Source: Rhabditophanes sp. KR3021 (Eukaryota > Nematoda > Chromadorea > Rhabditida > Alloionematidae). Taken from it: a stretch of 64,000 nucleotides of DNA. Location: contig CAUJLY010000003.1 of NCBI GenBank assembly GCA_963281155.1, forward strand, positions 6,448,001 through 6,512,000, in the 5' to 3' direction. A program made the position numbers and the translations under genes. Shown piece after piece: positions 28,797 through 43,600 of this stretch. Positions within the stretch are counted from its first letter, which is position 1. Each line of letters starts with the position of its first letter. Below the pieces are notes generated by a model. The model searched no databases. It was not told the origin of the DNA and was given only the letters and a program-made list of their open reading frames with translations.

Positions 28797-31700
28797 TATC
28801 AAATGTTGGCCTGAAATGCAGTTTCCTATTATTTGACTAGACGGGCTTGTTTTGATTAATCTAAATATTAACAAAATGTAGCCAAATTTTGTAAACAGAC
28901 AAAAGCCCTCGCAATTGGAACAATGATTTTTGTCATGAGCTTGATGCAACACGATGATTGAAGCAACTGTTTTAAGAATCTCTGTTCGTTTAAGCATTCT
29001 TACTACGATATCAAATGGAAAGATGTTCGGTTAATAAACTTGACTTTGAACAACAAGTCTAATAATAAGGTGTGGAAAAATTAGATTAAAAATAGGTGTA
29101 CCAAAAGTTGTGTCACAGTTATGCCCGCTCCTTGAACTTGTTTCAGAGGTACATAAATAGTGTCGTCTATTTTTAAAAGAGACTTCTGCCAAGTTTATTA
29201 GTTGAAGAGTTTTCCTGCAAAATAAAGTTATACAAATCTTTTTTGGGTGTATGATTTATAAATATAACCAAATTTAGATGAAAGGAAGCTTAAGACGTTA
29301 GTTTTTGATCACTTAAATTTGTTATAAAATAAATGTGAAGTGTTTCAACGACCATCTTTCTTTTCTTTCGGATTTTTGAAGGTTGTCTCGGTGTAAAGAA
29401 ACCCATGTTTTGTGTTATTTTCTGTTTGACTATCTTTTGAATAAAGGTTTCTATTTAGTTTTTATAATTTAAAAGTGCATGTATCTTTTTGATGTGACAA
29501 TGAATCATAGGATGGATGATGCCTTCAATATGTTTTAACTAAATATTTCCCCTTGCCTATATTATATATGGTAACGTCAAATGGCAACAAGAGCTAATTG
29601 GATGGCGAAAAGTTTACTTGTTTTAGCTTCTTTAAATATTAGATGTATATGTGAATATATGTTTGCATTAGTTTTTTGGACTCTCACGAGAGATAGGACA
29701 CAAAACTATCACTATTTATGGAGTATCTTAGTATGTTCTTCTTCCAAACTCGCAATAAATGAAATATATACAGGCCACTTGGTATTTAAAAAACTTGTGA
29801 ACGAGATTTGTTAAAGATTAAAAATATTATTTACTAATTTCTCCTTTCTAATATCTCACCCTTTAACTAATGTTTTAAATGCATGTAACACGTGCAAAAA
29901 ATAAGCAAACTTCTGCCTTAATTTAATCCTTACTGTATGGGTGTAAGTTTCTATGCTTTTCGCCTTTCAAAGGCAATATATTTTACCATCACTACTCCAA
30001 ACACAAATCAAATAAACCAATACAAAAGACCAATCTAACTGATATACATCTCCTATTGTTATGATTTGTGATTAAAATATATTATATGATATGATTGTTT
30101 TTATCAAAATGATTGTATTATGCATCCAAAAAAGTTTGTTTTGTATGGAAACAAATGATGATGAAGAATATATCATAATATGTATTATAACATTCGTATA
30201 TTTTTTTTGTGTCCACTAAAGATTCGTCTCTTTTTTTTATTAATACATATCTATCTATATTTTTCTGCAATTGATCTTAATTTTTTAAACATACAAAGCA
30301 TCAATAGCATTTAACAATAGTTTGATATTCTAAAGTACACTTTTATTATTTTATATTTCAATTTTATGTGATTGATTGGTTGTTTTGTGGGGAAGAAAGA
30401 TTCTATTTTTATTTTAGATTGCAATTAGAGTTTAATGTACATATTTTTGACGTTCCTCCCTACTTATCAATAGTTCAGACTATTTTTAAGTTAAATTGAC
30501 CAACTTTTAAATTGTTTGTTGTTTGTAAACATTTTAAAATTACATTTGTTTATTCCATTTATTCAAGGATCCAAAAAATATCGCTTTATTATTAGATTTT
30601 TAGTCCCGCACCACTTATCTTTTTTAAAATATAACCAAAACGGACCTAACGCCTACAAACCATTCACGTAAAAATAAATAATTCACTTTGTACCTTTTTG
30701 TGTCCTCGTCTTGATAAATAAAAATTGTGGAATGAAGCATGGAAAGCACTTATTACGGCAAACATTTTCACACATAAAAAATATTATTCCACATTTTAAA
30801 TTCATGCTCTTCATTCACTGAGAGAGTTTCTTTTCTTATTGAGCCAAAGTTTGGATAAACTCAACTGAATTTTTTTTACCTTTTCCTTAAATAGACACCA
30901 CCAAAAAATATGAAACCAAAATTTAGATTCTTTGGTCATAGAAATGGACGCCACCATCCAAGTATCACTCTCAAGTTTAAATTTAAAAGACTCATTTTTG
31001 ATGACGGAGGTTGTTTGGTCCCTAACAAGGCACCATAAATCTCAAGAATTTTCTAATCTTAAACAAATATCCAAACGTCCATTAATTTTGCATAATCTTT
31101 TTTTGGTTGCCACCTGCTATAAACTTATTTCTGATATTTTTAGTTCTTTTAACAATTTTTAGTTGGTTTAAGAATTTTTAAATGAAGTTAGTTAAAGGAA
31201 TGACATGGCTTGACCGTTTGACATGAGTCTCTTGAGAATATATGATTCATGTTTGCTGGAATACTTCTTTCAAGTCCCCAATTTTTGATTTCTTGAAGCT
31301 TAAAACAGTTTTGCTATTCTTTTACGATTTTTAATAGTCATCATGAAAATTCCAGTTTGTTATTACGCTTCCAAAAAAATTGTCCAGTTCTCACCAACTT
31401 CTTTAGTCAAAACTTTAAGTGAATGAATCAAAAAAATATGTTCAAAAAGTTAACTTTTCGCTGATCTATTATCTATTTCTTTTATTTCTACTCTCGAAAG
31501 GTACATAAATATGACACATATCAGTACTAAGAAGTTAGAATTTAATGAAATCACTGCTTAGATATTATTATTTTCGATCGTTTTAGAAAGTGTTCGATCC
31601 TTTATCATACATATTCCATTTATTTGTGTGATATTTTGTTATTTATAATTCGTTTGTCAAGAGCAGTGATGATCACCCTCTATTTGTATAAACAAATAAA

Positions 31701-34700
31701 TACCATTATAACAACTTCGTCAAAAAAGCGACAATCTCGAGACCATTCTCTTTAAAAAAGAGTTCATCGAAAAATAAAAAATTATAGACAGTTAAACTAT
31801 AACAAATATACAATAAGAGCCCACAGAGACTTCTTCTTCTCAACAACCAAAGTAAACTTCAAACAGGACAGTGGAGCAACAAAAAAATGCTCAGATTCAG
31901 CGATGCGCACTCTCATCAAACTTCTTAACGTACAAATGGCGGCCGGCTATTCTCTTACACCCAGGACCTATCATCGAGAAGTCTGGATACATATTCACAT
32001 ACTACAAACCAAGGGTTGTCTCTTTTTCGCTCTCCATAACCCCATTCCCGATATATACTTTTGTCAAGACAAAAAAAGCATTGGTGTGTCTGTGTATTCT
32101 ATATTTATTTGATATTTGCTAAATTTAAACATATACACTATCTATACCAATTTTATACTTTCTTTTCTACACCATGAAAAAGTGTTTTGGTAATTTTTTG
32201 ATTTATTTCTTCATACAACAATAATTAGACACGCGTATCATACATCATTTCCTTAATTAAAACGAAACTGCTTATCCAAATTGATCACCAAAAAATGACT
32301 CAACAAATTAAACTTAACTTTAATCAAATTTTTCTCAAACAGACTACCCCTTTCCATGCACCTAATTAAAGGTTAATTACCTTAAAGGCAACAACCAAAA
32401 GAGACAACTCAACTTAACATAAATGTTTCACCTAAGATTGATGCGATCAGTAATCATAAATTCCCATATCATCTTAATCTATCAGTATAAAATGGTATTT
32501 CTTAAACTTCATCTTAAAGAAACCCTTGTCGTTGCGTCTTCACGATTATTACCAACAAATATCGTCACCCCAATCTAACTTCTTTTTCCTTTCTTCTAAA
32601 ACCAGAATTTTTATTATATTTATATGTACATATATACTTGTATTTTTTTGAATTCATTTTTAGAGCTGTTGCATGCATCAAACATATAATATCAGAGATA
32701 GTGTATAATAGTGCATAATAGATATGTTTTAATTATTACGGACGCGTGCATAAATGATGTCCAAAGAAAGTTACGTCAAAGATGGACAGACCTCTTTTTA
32801 AAGAATCAAATATTCTTGTTATTAAGAAGTGATGGCATTTTCCAAGTATCCACAACATCCCTAAACATACCCAGCTAAGTTATTATTATCCCAACTTGTG
32901 ATTATTTATAGTTCAAGGGTAGTGCGAGGAGCTTAAACGTCACCAAATTAAATAATGCCCCCACCATAAACATACATACTACAAGGGAAACAATTATTTT
33001 TTGTCAATTGTTTTTATTACCTAGTATGAGACAAATTAAATGCCATTTATACTTTGGGAACATGGAACTTTGTTGCTTAGATTAAGTGTATATAATTGTT
33101 TCTAGACATTCTCATATTATTATTATTTATGTCATTTTTATAATTTGAGTAGGTATATTTTTATTATTCATTTAATATTAATAAGTTCACACCTTTTTTG
33201 ATTTGCCAGGAAAAAGTTGTTTTGTTTGGTGTTAACGGTACATTAAGGACATTTTGAGGTTAGTGTAGCGAAAAGCCTTACTTTCAACGCCTTTTTCTCA
33301 GAATATCTACAATTGAGTAATGCTTTCAAAGTTGCATTTATACCCATATCAATGTGCCATAACAAAAAATTGTCAAATTATTTAAAAATTATCTTTTATT
33401 TGTGGGACAACTGATACTATATATACTTTTACATGTTTACGTATCCTAGATACATATATTTATAACTCTATATATTCCCCCTCTTTATCACCAATAACCA
33501 AAACTTTTTTAGTGTGCCAAACAGAGTTCTCCCTCAGTCAACTCTCTTTGGTAGTGTATTTAAATATTCTAGGCCTTTTTCAATGCAAGTTATTTTTTTG
33601 CGGTTACTTCACATTAACTATGTCCCTAACAGTGTTTATATTAAGAATATGGGACCCACTATATATAGAAAAAAGAAGTAGTAGTTATATGTTTGGGCCT
33701 AAATATATTCTTATATATTTAAACAAGGGCTAGTGCAAAAAGTGACGTCGTCGAGACTTTGATGTTTCTTTACACTTAACACTTTCACTATGTAGGATAT
33801 ATCATGTATAAAGCAACACAATTTTCACATACTTTTTGATAAACAAAAAAGGGGAGATATGAATTTTTGTTTTACATTTTTTAAGGGGGATATATGTTGA
33901 GAATCAACTTTATTTGTTAAGTAAGTATCTGTTTTCCTTATTTTTTTATTATTATTTAAAAAATTAATAAACACTCACTTACATACACATATTCCAATAA
34001 TAAATTTAATGTTTCAAGAAAGAAAATATGCATCTTTTGGTGCTTCCAACTCATTATCTATCTTCTTCTTTGAAACATCAATTCTATTGTAGTACCCTTA
34101 ACATTTATAATTAGATATAATGAAGCAAAAAATAGATTTAGTATTGGAATTTGAGAAAAAGGTTTGACATGATATATTGGCAAAGGAATTGCGTGATGAT
34201 TAAATTTGTCACGAGTTTTGTTTGTACTTATCATTTAATGGCTTCTAACCTTGATTATTATATGTATATGTAGTAGATACCTTTTTCTTATCATCTTTCT
34301 CTGTTAAATAAAGTTTTAACGACCATATTGTGTCCGTGGTCGTTTTGTCTCTCTGATTTTGTCTCCCTTTTTTAAGTGATTGCTCCGTGTCGCGTCCCTT
34401 ACGCCGGAAGTCAAACCATAACATGAAGTTGACTTTTTTCTCATCAAAATACTTAGAAATATATGTATCTATTATGTATTTATAAACATAGATACACTTA
34501 TACAACATGTAAATACAACCAACAACCCCATAATGCTATCGTGAATTAATTTCCTGTAATAATCTATGATGATGTAAGGACATGCATCATTATTTATAGT
34601 GGCAACCTTAAGTATCCTTAATTTCAATTACAATTATGTGTGTTGTCTTAAGGTATTATGAGTGTGTTTTGTTTCTATCATTCCCAATTTGGTGAAAGTT

Positions 34701-36840
34701 CTTTTCATTATGTCAAATCCTTTGCACAAAGATTAAAAAGAAAAATGAAGACAAACATTTTTTGTTGTGTATACTTTGAAAAAATTATTATTAGTGTTTC
34801 CTGGTTCTTAGAAAATAGATTAATGTATATATTGCTCATTTATTTACATAGATGCCTATTTTAATGAAAATTAATTTTGAATAGACTAATTTTGCCATGT
34901 CAAAGAAATGTGAAACTTGACGTCAAATTTACATTAAGTAAAAATAACGATGCGTCACTAAAAATAAATTGTCAATAGGTAGTGTAGTAGCTACATATTT
35001 TATGTATCTAACATTAATTGAGATAACTAACCACACTAACATGTTAAAAAATAAACATATTTTACTTATTATTTTTTACTAACTCTAATTTCATATCATT
35101 TTTTTTATCATTTGGTTCTTAAAAATTTATACATATAAACGATCATCATACTTTACAAATATAAAGGGAGGTTGTATATTGAATGATGGAGGGGAGATTA
35201 GTTGAAAAATAAGCTACATACACATATACTATTTAAAAAGCAAGTCTATTAACCCTATGACTATTAACTTCAAATATTGTGTGAGCACAAAAATTTACCT
35301 GATCTTAAGCAATTGTCTGACACATATTAGAAAAAAGAGAGTCGTTTGGGTGTATGTCAAAAAGTGAATCTTAGTTGATTATGCATATATATTTAAGTGA
35401 AATTAAAAAATAGATCGAACTTCCCTTTGCAATGATTTCAATTTAGGGGTCTTTTTGTTGTGATGCGGTAAATCCTATTTAAACCAACAACATTCACATA
35501 TTAAACAAACGTTTCCTCTTCCTTAATCTCAAACCCTTCTTTATCATGTTGAAACAAGAAACTTTTTGATGCTCTTTCGCTTTTTGTTCTTTCACGACAT
35601 ATTATTTATTTTTAATTTTTGATGCTTCTAAAAAAGATATATCCTTTAAATTTAAATATCCAAATACTTTGGCGCATTAATTAATTGCAAATGTAGGATG
35701 GATGTATATACATTTATTATTAGTTAGAGTCCTCTTAAAGGATAATACATTTATTAAATCCAAAAAAGGATTAATTATTTTAAAAGATATGTTTGTTGGA
35801 CTTCTTTCATTTACAAGAATTCACTAATGAGGCAAAGCTAATCAAAAAGTAAGTGTATATCCTTTTTAAAAAGTGTGTGGCTTTCGATGATCCCTTAACT
35901 TTGGATATTTTATGGCATTACATTTATAAAAGACATTCACTTATCATATAATCTCGTAAGCTTTTTGGGTGTTGATGACGTTTAGTTGGTGATTGTTTTA
36001 ATGATTCGTTGCGCACATACATATTGAAAATGTTATATTTAGTATATACCTAAAGAAATCTTTTTGAAATTAAAAACCTGTGCTTCTGCAAAAAACATAG
36101 CCACCACCCTAAACTTGATGATATGAAAGCTTCGATATTTATATGTAGGGTCGAGAGTGTGGAGAAAACATTTAATTATTGTGACATGATGTCGTAACAA
36201 ATAGAGAAAAGAACCCTACGATTCATCTTTGGTTTTTTTGTATATTATAATTGAGTTGTTGTCACCATGTATAAACATACACATACGCACCATTCATATA
36301 CACATTTCTACTAATATCTGTATATTTTACAAACTATTTAATTAACTAGCTTATCAAAAATATGATGCTTGATTGTGTGTTGGTAGTACATATATGGGTT
36401 ATTATATCTAAATATACACGCATGGTAATATTTCTATCATATCATTTTTTTGCCTTCCCATTCGAAGACCTTTTTTGTGATGAAGAAGTACTGCTACTAC
36501 TACCCACCATCTAAATTGATATTTACGAAACAACCCATGATTTAATTTTTGTTTCCACTTTCGATCAATCTCTTGTCTTGTTTTTTTCATAAACAGAGCT
36601 AATATGTATTTGTAGATGTGTCGAGGTTATGTTTTCAATAATTTTATAAATATTTCATACTTATTTTCAGCTCCCGTCTGGCAGACATTACAAAAGTATA
36701 TATTTTTATTAATCTATATCTATCTATATATTCAATTTCCTTATCGTATTTATTGAAAAGGTGTTTTTTGTTGAGGAAAGCTAAATTTTCAAAGAAAGTA
36801 ACACTCAAATTAGCTATTAATTTTTGTTTGCGCAATAGTT
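28797..36840. other. About 8 kb without a recognisable gene
   Basis: AT-rich throughout. I found no protein family, RNA gene or mobile-element signature on either strand. Open frames (for example 29581-29814 + and 31871-32122 +) are short with random-looking composition. It ends at the MEF2 start codon, so distal MEF2 control elements or untranslated first exons are the simplest reading. Confidence 0.5.
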
Positions 36841-38280
36841 ATGGGAAGAAAGAAAATACAAATTACTAGGATTACCGATGAACGAAATCGCCAAGTGAGT
36901 TAAAAGTTAGTAATTTGTTTAATTAATATTATTTGTAAAGGTAACTTTTACTAAAAGAAAGTTCGGATTGATGAAGAAGGCGTATGAGTTGTCTGTGCTG
37001 TGCGATTGTGAAATTGCACTGATCATTTTTAATTCAAGTAACAAGTTGTTTCAGTATGCTTCCACTGATATGGATAAGGTTTTGTTGAAGTATACGGAGT
37101 ATAATGAACCTCATGAATCTCGTACCAATAATGATATCATGGATGCCCTTCAGAGAAAGGAAGTCAAGGGAGGGATTGGGTGTGACTCAGATGATGATTC
37201 TGGACCACCATCCCCTTCTCATTATCCCAATAATCCTACTAGTTCTGGGTCTCATTCAAATGCCTCGGATATATCTTCTCAAAACCTTGCTCAACAACAG
37301 CAAAACAATCTTTCGGCCTTACAGGGAGGGGGCAACAATAACCAACAACAATCTCAATTACCTCAAGGTCCGCATTCCACTAATCCATCAACTTCAAATA
37401 ACCTTCCTCAAATGTTAGATTTTAATGGCATGAACCATTTACAACAATTTTTGTCTCCGAATGTCTTTTTAAATCATAACTTTTCATCTGCTCAAAATTA
37501 TAATTGTAAGTTGATTTTTGTTTGAACAATTGAGCCAATATACCTTTGTCGTGACAAGATGAATGGTTGATTGCGACACTACAATTCAAACCATAAACTA
37601 ACATTAATATATTTTTTTCTATTTCAGCCGACAAAAATTTTCTTTCAATCGCTTCAACTGTCCCATCAACAAGTATATCTGGATTTGCCAATCCTTCATC
37701 AGCTTTCTTGACCAATCCATCAGACAACAATTCTCTGTCTTCTCAAGTAGGTAACAATCACCGTCAACAGCAACAATCAAACAATCAATTGTTGAGAGAA
37801 CCAAATTCCGTCAATTTGTTATCATCAGCATCCCCAAATTTGTCATCCCAGCAAAATGGCAGTCAGATGGGCGGGGGAAGTCAGATGCTGTCTGGAGGGG
37901 GTAATAATCACGTAATGAGTCGACCCTTATCAGCTCAATCACACCAACTTCCTCCTAATCTCTTAAACAACGGAGGAGTTAATAATTGCATGAGCCTTTC
38001 AAACAACAACAACAATGACCTGGGACTTTCTTTGTCTCCACAACAACTTCAACAAATGAGACCAGGATCGAGGACGAATCTAAGTAACAATAGTGTTCAG
38101 TCAGGCAGACTGTCAGCGGCTCTTGGTGGATGGCAAGATACTAACTGTAATGGGAAAAACTTCATCAAAAATGAGTCCGATTCACCGCCCGAAAAGCAAA
38201 GGAGACTTAATTCGTGGTCCAGTCAGACGGGAATGATGCATGGTATCAAAGAGGAAATGATCCAAGAAAATGCTTTTTGA
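36841..38280 (+). CDS. MEF2: MEF2 MADS-box transcription factor
   Basis: Three exons: 36841-36894, 36941-37505 and 37628-38280; 423 aa. MEF2 binds YTA(A/T)4TAR sites and drives muscle and neuronal programmes. The MADS box (2 to about 57: [17 protein letters not shown], then [20 protein letters not shown]) is followed directly by the MEF2 domain ([20 protein letters not shown], about 58-86). The rest is a Gln/Asn/Ser/Gly-rich activation region with no structured domain. Near the C-terminus [11 protein letters not shown] fits the phosphorylation-dependent SUMO motif (psi-K-x-E-x-x-S-P), as in other MEF2 proteins. The first intron interrupts the MADS box after residue 18. The start is fixed by the invariant MGRKKIQI. 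Confidence 0.97.
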
Positions 38281-40682
38281 TTATTATGTCCATTAAATGG
38301 AAGATAAGCACAACATGCCGGTGTACACAAAAACCCTATAATTCCATTTATTTTTATTTTATTGTTCAATCAAAACAATTTTCTGTTATCCAAAGATGCC
38401 ATCGTGTCTATGTTTTTATCCTGGCCCAGTGTGATCACCAACAATCCTTACTCTTCCTACCAAGTTCACCCAAAATGGCCCAGACTTCATGACTGAACCA
38501 AATCGAAGTATGTGTGTATCATATTTATTAAGTGTAAATTAACAAACAAAAGAAGACATACAAATATTTGTAAAGTTTGATCAAAAAATTTCTTTTTATA
38601 TTTACTGGACCCATTATAGAGATAATATAAAATATGTGATTTAAGTTTCTTTTTTATATTTCTTTCGATTGTATAATGATATTTTTTAAATAGTTTCATC
38701 TTTTTTAGTTCATTAAAAATTATTAATATATAATTGTTTTATGAAGAAATGTTTAATATTTGTCACGTAGTTTGGTGACATTTATTAGTGGTACTTGGAT
38801 ATGGATATTTTTTAATTATGTTTAAATCTATATTTAAATGCACCTGAAGAAAGGAACTAGCTGTCGAATTTCCTCTTTTGCGTCATTCAAAGTAAAAATA
38901 GGCTGAAAAGAGGGACTAATTTTATTGTTTCAGATCATTGGTTTTTGATAAAGAATTTTTTGCAAACTTTATATTGCATGACTATTGTAGTGGGTACTAA
39001 TCTTTGAATAAGGAAATATTATTAACTTTGCAGTTTAAATTACATGCCATTAATGTGGAATGATCGATGCTTTGTAAGCATTTATCACCTGTTACATTTA
39101 CGTCGTTGAAATAAATATTTACAAAATGTGTTGAAATATATTTGCATTTTGGTGAGGAAAGGGATTTTAAAAGCTTTAATATTGACTCCATTAACCAAAA
39201 TACAAGGAAACACTGTTTTGAGAAGTTATTTATTTATAATGGACACATTTTATATCAATATCGGCACGGAGTTAATAAATTCAATAATCAAATTATGTGC
39301 TTTTAATCAAAGTATGCCAATTCTTTCTATTCACTTAAAATGACATAGCAGAAGTGTTGGATATAAAAGGAGAAAAAGGTAATGAATGTATTCGATACAT
39401 GGCAATGAATAATATATAGTTTTTGCCTATAATAAAGAATAGTCTGGAGAAAAAGATTAACAATGGCTTAAAAGCTATTCGTGTTTGGCACACTATCTTA
39501 TTTCATATCAATATACTATAATTTAGTAGTTAAAAAAGTAAATTTGTCTATATAAAAATTAGCATTCCATCATTTTTACTCAACATTCTAATTCTGTCTC
39601 TACATCATCTTTATGACACCGCAAATACTAAATATTCAAACAAAAACCCCATTAACTCCAATTTGTTGCAACATCAAAAAATTGCTATAAAAATTATCTT
39701 AACTGTTTAAAAAAGAAGCAACTATGCTATATGTTTGGTCCAATAGCATTAAACATAATTTATTAAGCAAAGTGATTGTTATTTCGTCAGTTGATAAAAA
39801 ATATGTTATCCGATAAAGTGGCACCATTCTAATTAGATATTCTTTTGGTTAAATTTGATTTAAACGTTTTGTGATTGAACTAGTCTTTTAAAAAGAAGTT
39901 TATTTTTGCCGGTTTATTAATTGTGTTTAAGGAAATAAGTTTTTGTATATTTAGTGTATTTTTATGTTGCGGCTGCGGCCCCCATAGACTTTTTGCTATC
40001 TATATTTCTTTTTGTCAGCAGAGCTTTCCACTTTGTCTTTTATCTACTATCATCAAAGACCCCAATCGCATATATATCCTCTTTTCTTCTACTCCCTTTT
40101 GCTAGCCAAATAGCCTCAACTATTTCTTTTTTATCTTTCTAAAGTTATTTTAAAAAATGAATATTTTTTTGTTTTATCAAAGACATATCTTAACAAAATA
40201 TATTAAATATACTCTTTGATTTAAAAATTGTTGGCTAGCACATTTTGAATGATTAAATCATCTCTCCGCATATAATGGAGATCAGTTGGCAAAAATCTTT
40301 TTTGATTGAAGGATATTATACATATTTTATTGAATAAATTACGCTCTTGTCTTAATATAATACTCAAACAAAAAAAGATAGTTAATCAGTAGACTTTTTA
40401 AATTAATTTAATTAGCAAGAACTTTTTTGTAAAACTTAATCAGCTTACCCTCACATCATGTTTGCTTCAAAAATCATTTTTTACGTCTATTTCGTTCCAC
40501 AAAACTAGTTTGATTCAGTTGGATTTATTTTAATTGGAAATCTACACGTATTGAAGGTATTTAGAGTGGAGATGTTTGAGTCTCTTAAATAATTACTGCC
40601 ATTTCATGTCATTCATACTTTAATTTTGTTTAACTGTTGTAGGTTAGTAAAAAGTGACCTGTTGATAAGATAATACATAGAG
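38281..40682. other. Intergenic, MEF2 3' flank to SLC7 5' flank
   Basis: AT-rich, no gene recognised. The left part should be the MEF2 3' UTR. A minor less AT-rich patch near 39955-40090 has no coding signature I accept. Confidence 0.5.
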
Positions 40683-43600
40683 ATGGATGAATCTGATCAC
40701 AAGATGGGCTTTTTGGGAGCTTCATCTTATGTAATTGGAAATATTATTGGAAGTGGTATTTTTATTACGCCGGCTTCAATATTGAGATGTACGGGCTCTG
40801 TTGGGCTTTCGCTGGTTATTTGGTTGGGATGTGCTTTGATTGCTATATTAGGTAAATCATACCACTTTGTTAATAGAAATTTCATTTTTTGTTTAGGATC
40901 CTTATGTTACATTGAATTAGGAACAAGCATTCGAGAAGCAGGCTGTGATTTTGCCTATATATGCTATGTCAAATGGTACGCTTTCTTTAATGGTCTTAAC
41001 TAATTTTTTGATTTTAGGTAATTTATGGAGCGAAATGAAAAAGTTTATTATGAAATAGACAATTAAAAAATATATAAAGATAAAAAATTTGGTATCAGCA
41101 ATTGCTTTTGCACCAAAGATTTTTTTAGCTAAGATGTCACCAATAGCAAGGCGTTCACTGAGTTGAGGAGGTAAAGTTCTTTCATGGAACACTTGCTTTT
41201 TTCCATATAAATGAACCCCAGGTTCTCGACCACTTCTTAGAACTAACAGGCACCATCATCACAACCATTTCCAATCCAGCCTTGATCACTTTATTAATTC
41301 TATTCTTTTTTCTGTCGAATAGATTGCTTCCTTCCAATTTAGCGTTGTACTTGTTCTAGAGATAGGCTTTGTCAACTGCGGATGGGTTGTGTCTTCTGGC
41401 CAAATAATATTTAATACACTTTCAGCCTTGAATTTTTGATTGAAGTCTTGTTCGTCATCACGTAATTGTTGGCAGAAACGACATATGCCTTGGCCAAGAG
41501 CGTTTATAATGAAGTACCAGTTGCAGTCAGTGCAACATATTTCCTTAGCACAATATCCACCTTCTCTGTGATTTTTCAGAAATTCTGAAGAAGTAAAACG
41601 AAGAGGCATTTGTGACTCTTATCGATAACATATTCTAAAGTTGGTAGTTCCTTGAATTTGTGAACAATTGGTGCTTTTCCAAGAATTAATAAGTATTGTT
41701 TACCTCGCTCTCTCAAAATGAAGATCATTGACAAAGTCTACATTATTTCCCATTTGCAATTGACAAGATCATCGCAAGCAGAAATACACATTGCTTCAAT
41801 TGCATCAGCAGTTTGAGAAGCATAGAATGTCTTGCTAAGCTTCTAAAGATGACCAAACTTTAGTTATAAGTAAATTATGATAATAATCATTGTAATAGTA
41901 TGCAGATTATTGCCATGAAACTAAATAGCTTTTAGTTAACACTAAAATTTAAACGAACTCACAGAAAAATTGATAAAAAATGTATCTAATACATTCATTC
42001 AAAATATAAATTAAACATACTAGTATTAACCATTCTCTTATTCCAGGTATGGAGTTGCCTTCTCATTTATGTGGGTTTCAGTCCTAATGACTTACCCAGC
42101 AACTGTAGCTATAATCTCTGAAACATTCGGACAATACATTGTCGAAGGTTTATCTATTTATATTTGCATTCCAGGTAATTTTTAAAACTCAAAAGGATAA
42201 TGAATATCAAGATGTTTATTTAAAAGGGCAAAGAACTTAAAAGAAGACACAGTATTATTGGATAGTAATCTTTAAATTTTCTTGCATGTTACTGAGAACA
42301 GTATTTGATATTTTCTTTACAATCGTAGGATGTTTCCCGTACATTATATCATTGGATTGACCCGAAGAGTCAATGTTTGACTAATTCGCTGATAGTCCAT
42401 ATCTGCACTTTGACAACACAACGATGATAGTTTGATAATAATATACTTTATTTAACACACAATTAGCAGCACATTAATTAATCTGGAAGTGGCACCTGCT
42501 GGCGGTTAGTTAGGTAATATATTACAATAGACTTACTTTATGTGCTATTCTAATTATGGTGAACTAGTCTTACGATTGTATTACTTAACTAACTAAAGAT
42601 GTGCGACAGGTGTTTGTTGCTGTTATGTATATATTTACGAGTGATTGATCGAACTTTTCATTTTCGCCTATCTCTGCAACTAATATGTAACTTAATTTTC
42701 TGTCGTGATGTAGCCATCCATAAGAAGTGCTTCCCTTGTTACCTTGATAAGCTGTATTAGCTTGTTTCAAAGTCTTATCACTTAGAAAACCCGAAGGTTC
42801 AAAGAGAGCTTCGTTATATTTATTCACAGAACTCCATACTCTCGTATCTTTTTTGAAGAAGTGATCATGATACTCTTTGGCATCAACGTGATCATAACTT
42901 TAAGTGTTCCGAAGCATTCTTCTCCAAGATATCTTTTACATCTGCAACTGCCAACAAATATCCTTTTTGTAGAGTCGACTCCATTGTTCCGTTGGTAGAT
43001 ACTTCTGACAAGGCTTAACTCAACCTTTTCCCGTCTGCGAAATTGCTCTTTATATTTGATAGTTGGCAACTTACCTTCTGCCTCAATTTCTCGCCTTAAT
43101 TAGTATCTTCTCGAAACAACATTTTATTTAACTTTATATTCTAATAAACATAAAAATTGAATTGTGATGGGTGGTATAAAGACTTTACAAAACTCACTAT
43201 ATAAATATATTTAAAATCAAAAATGGGTACATTCCATTGCCATCGAAGGTTAATGCAAATTTGCGACATTTCAGAAGAATATGCACCTCTGTGTCAGAAG
43301 TTATTTGGATTTTCCCTTATGCTTCTAGTTATGTGGATGAACTTTTTTTCTTTGTCGAAATTTGCTGCTAAATTCCAAGTTGTGGCAACTGTTGCTAAAT
43401 TAGTGTCATGCGGTTTAATTATTTTGACTGGCTTTTATTATTATTTCTTCAAAGGATGGACGGAGAATTTGGATGATTTGTGGACAGATTCTAAATTTGA
43501 AACTGGATCTCTTGTGATGGCATTTTATGGTGGTTTGTGGGCTTTTAGTGGATGGGATATTTTGAATTATGGAGCTGGTAAGCATATTAATAAATGCTCT

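Noticed and set aside
29581..29814. 77-codon plus-strand frame
   Set aside because: No homology, no exon signals, isolated in the gene-poor interval.
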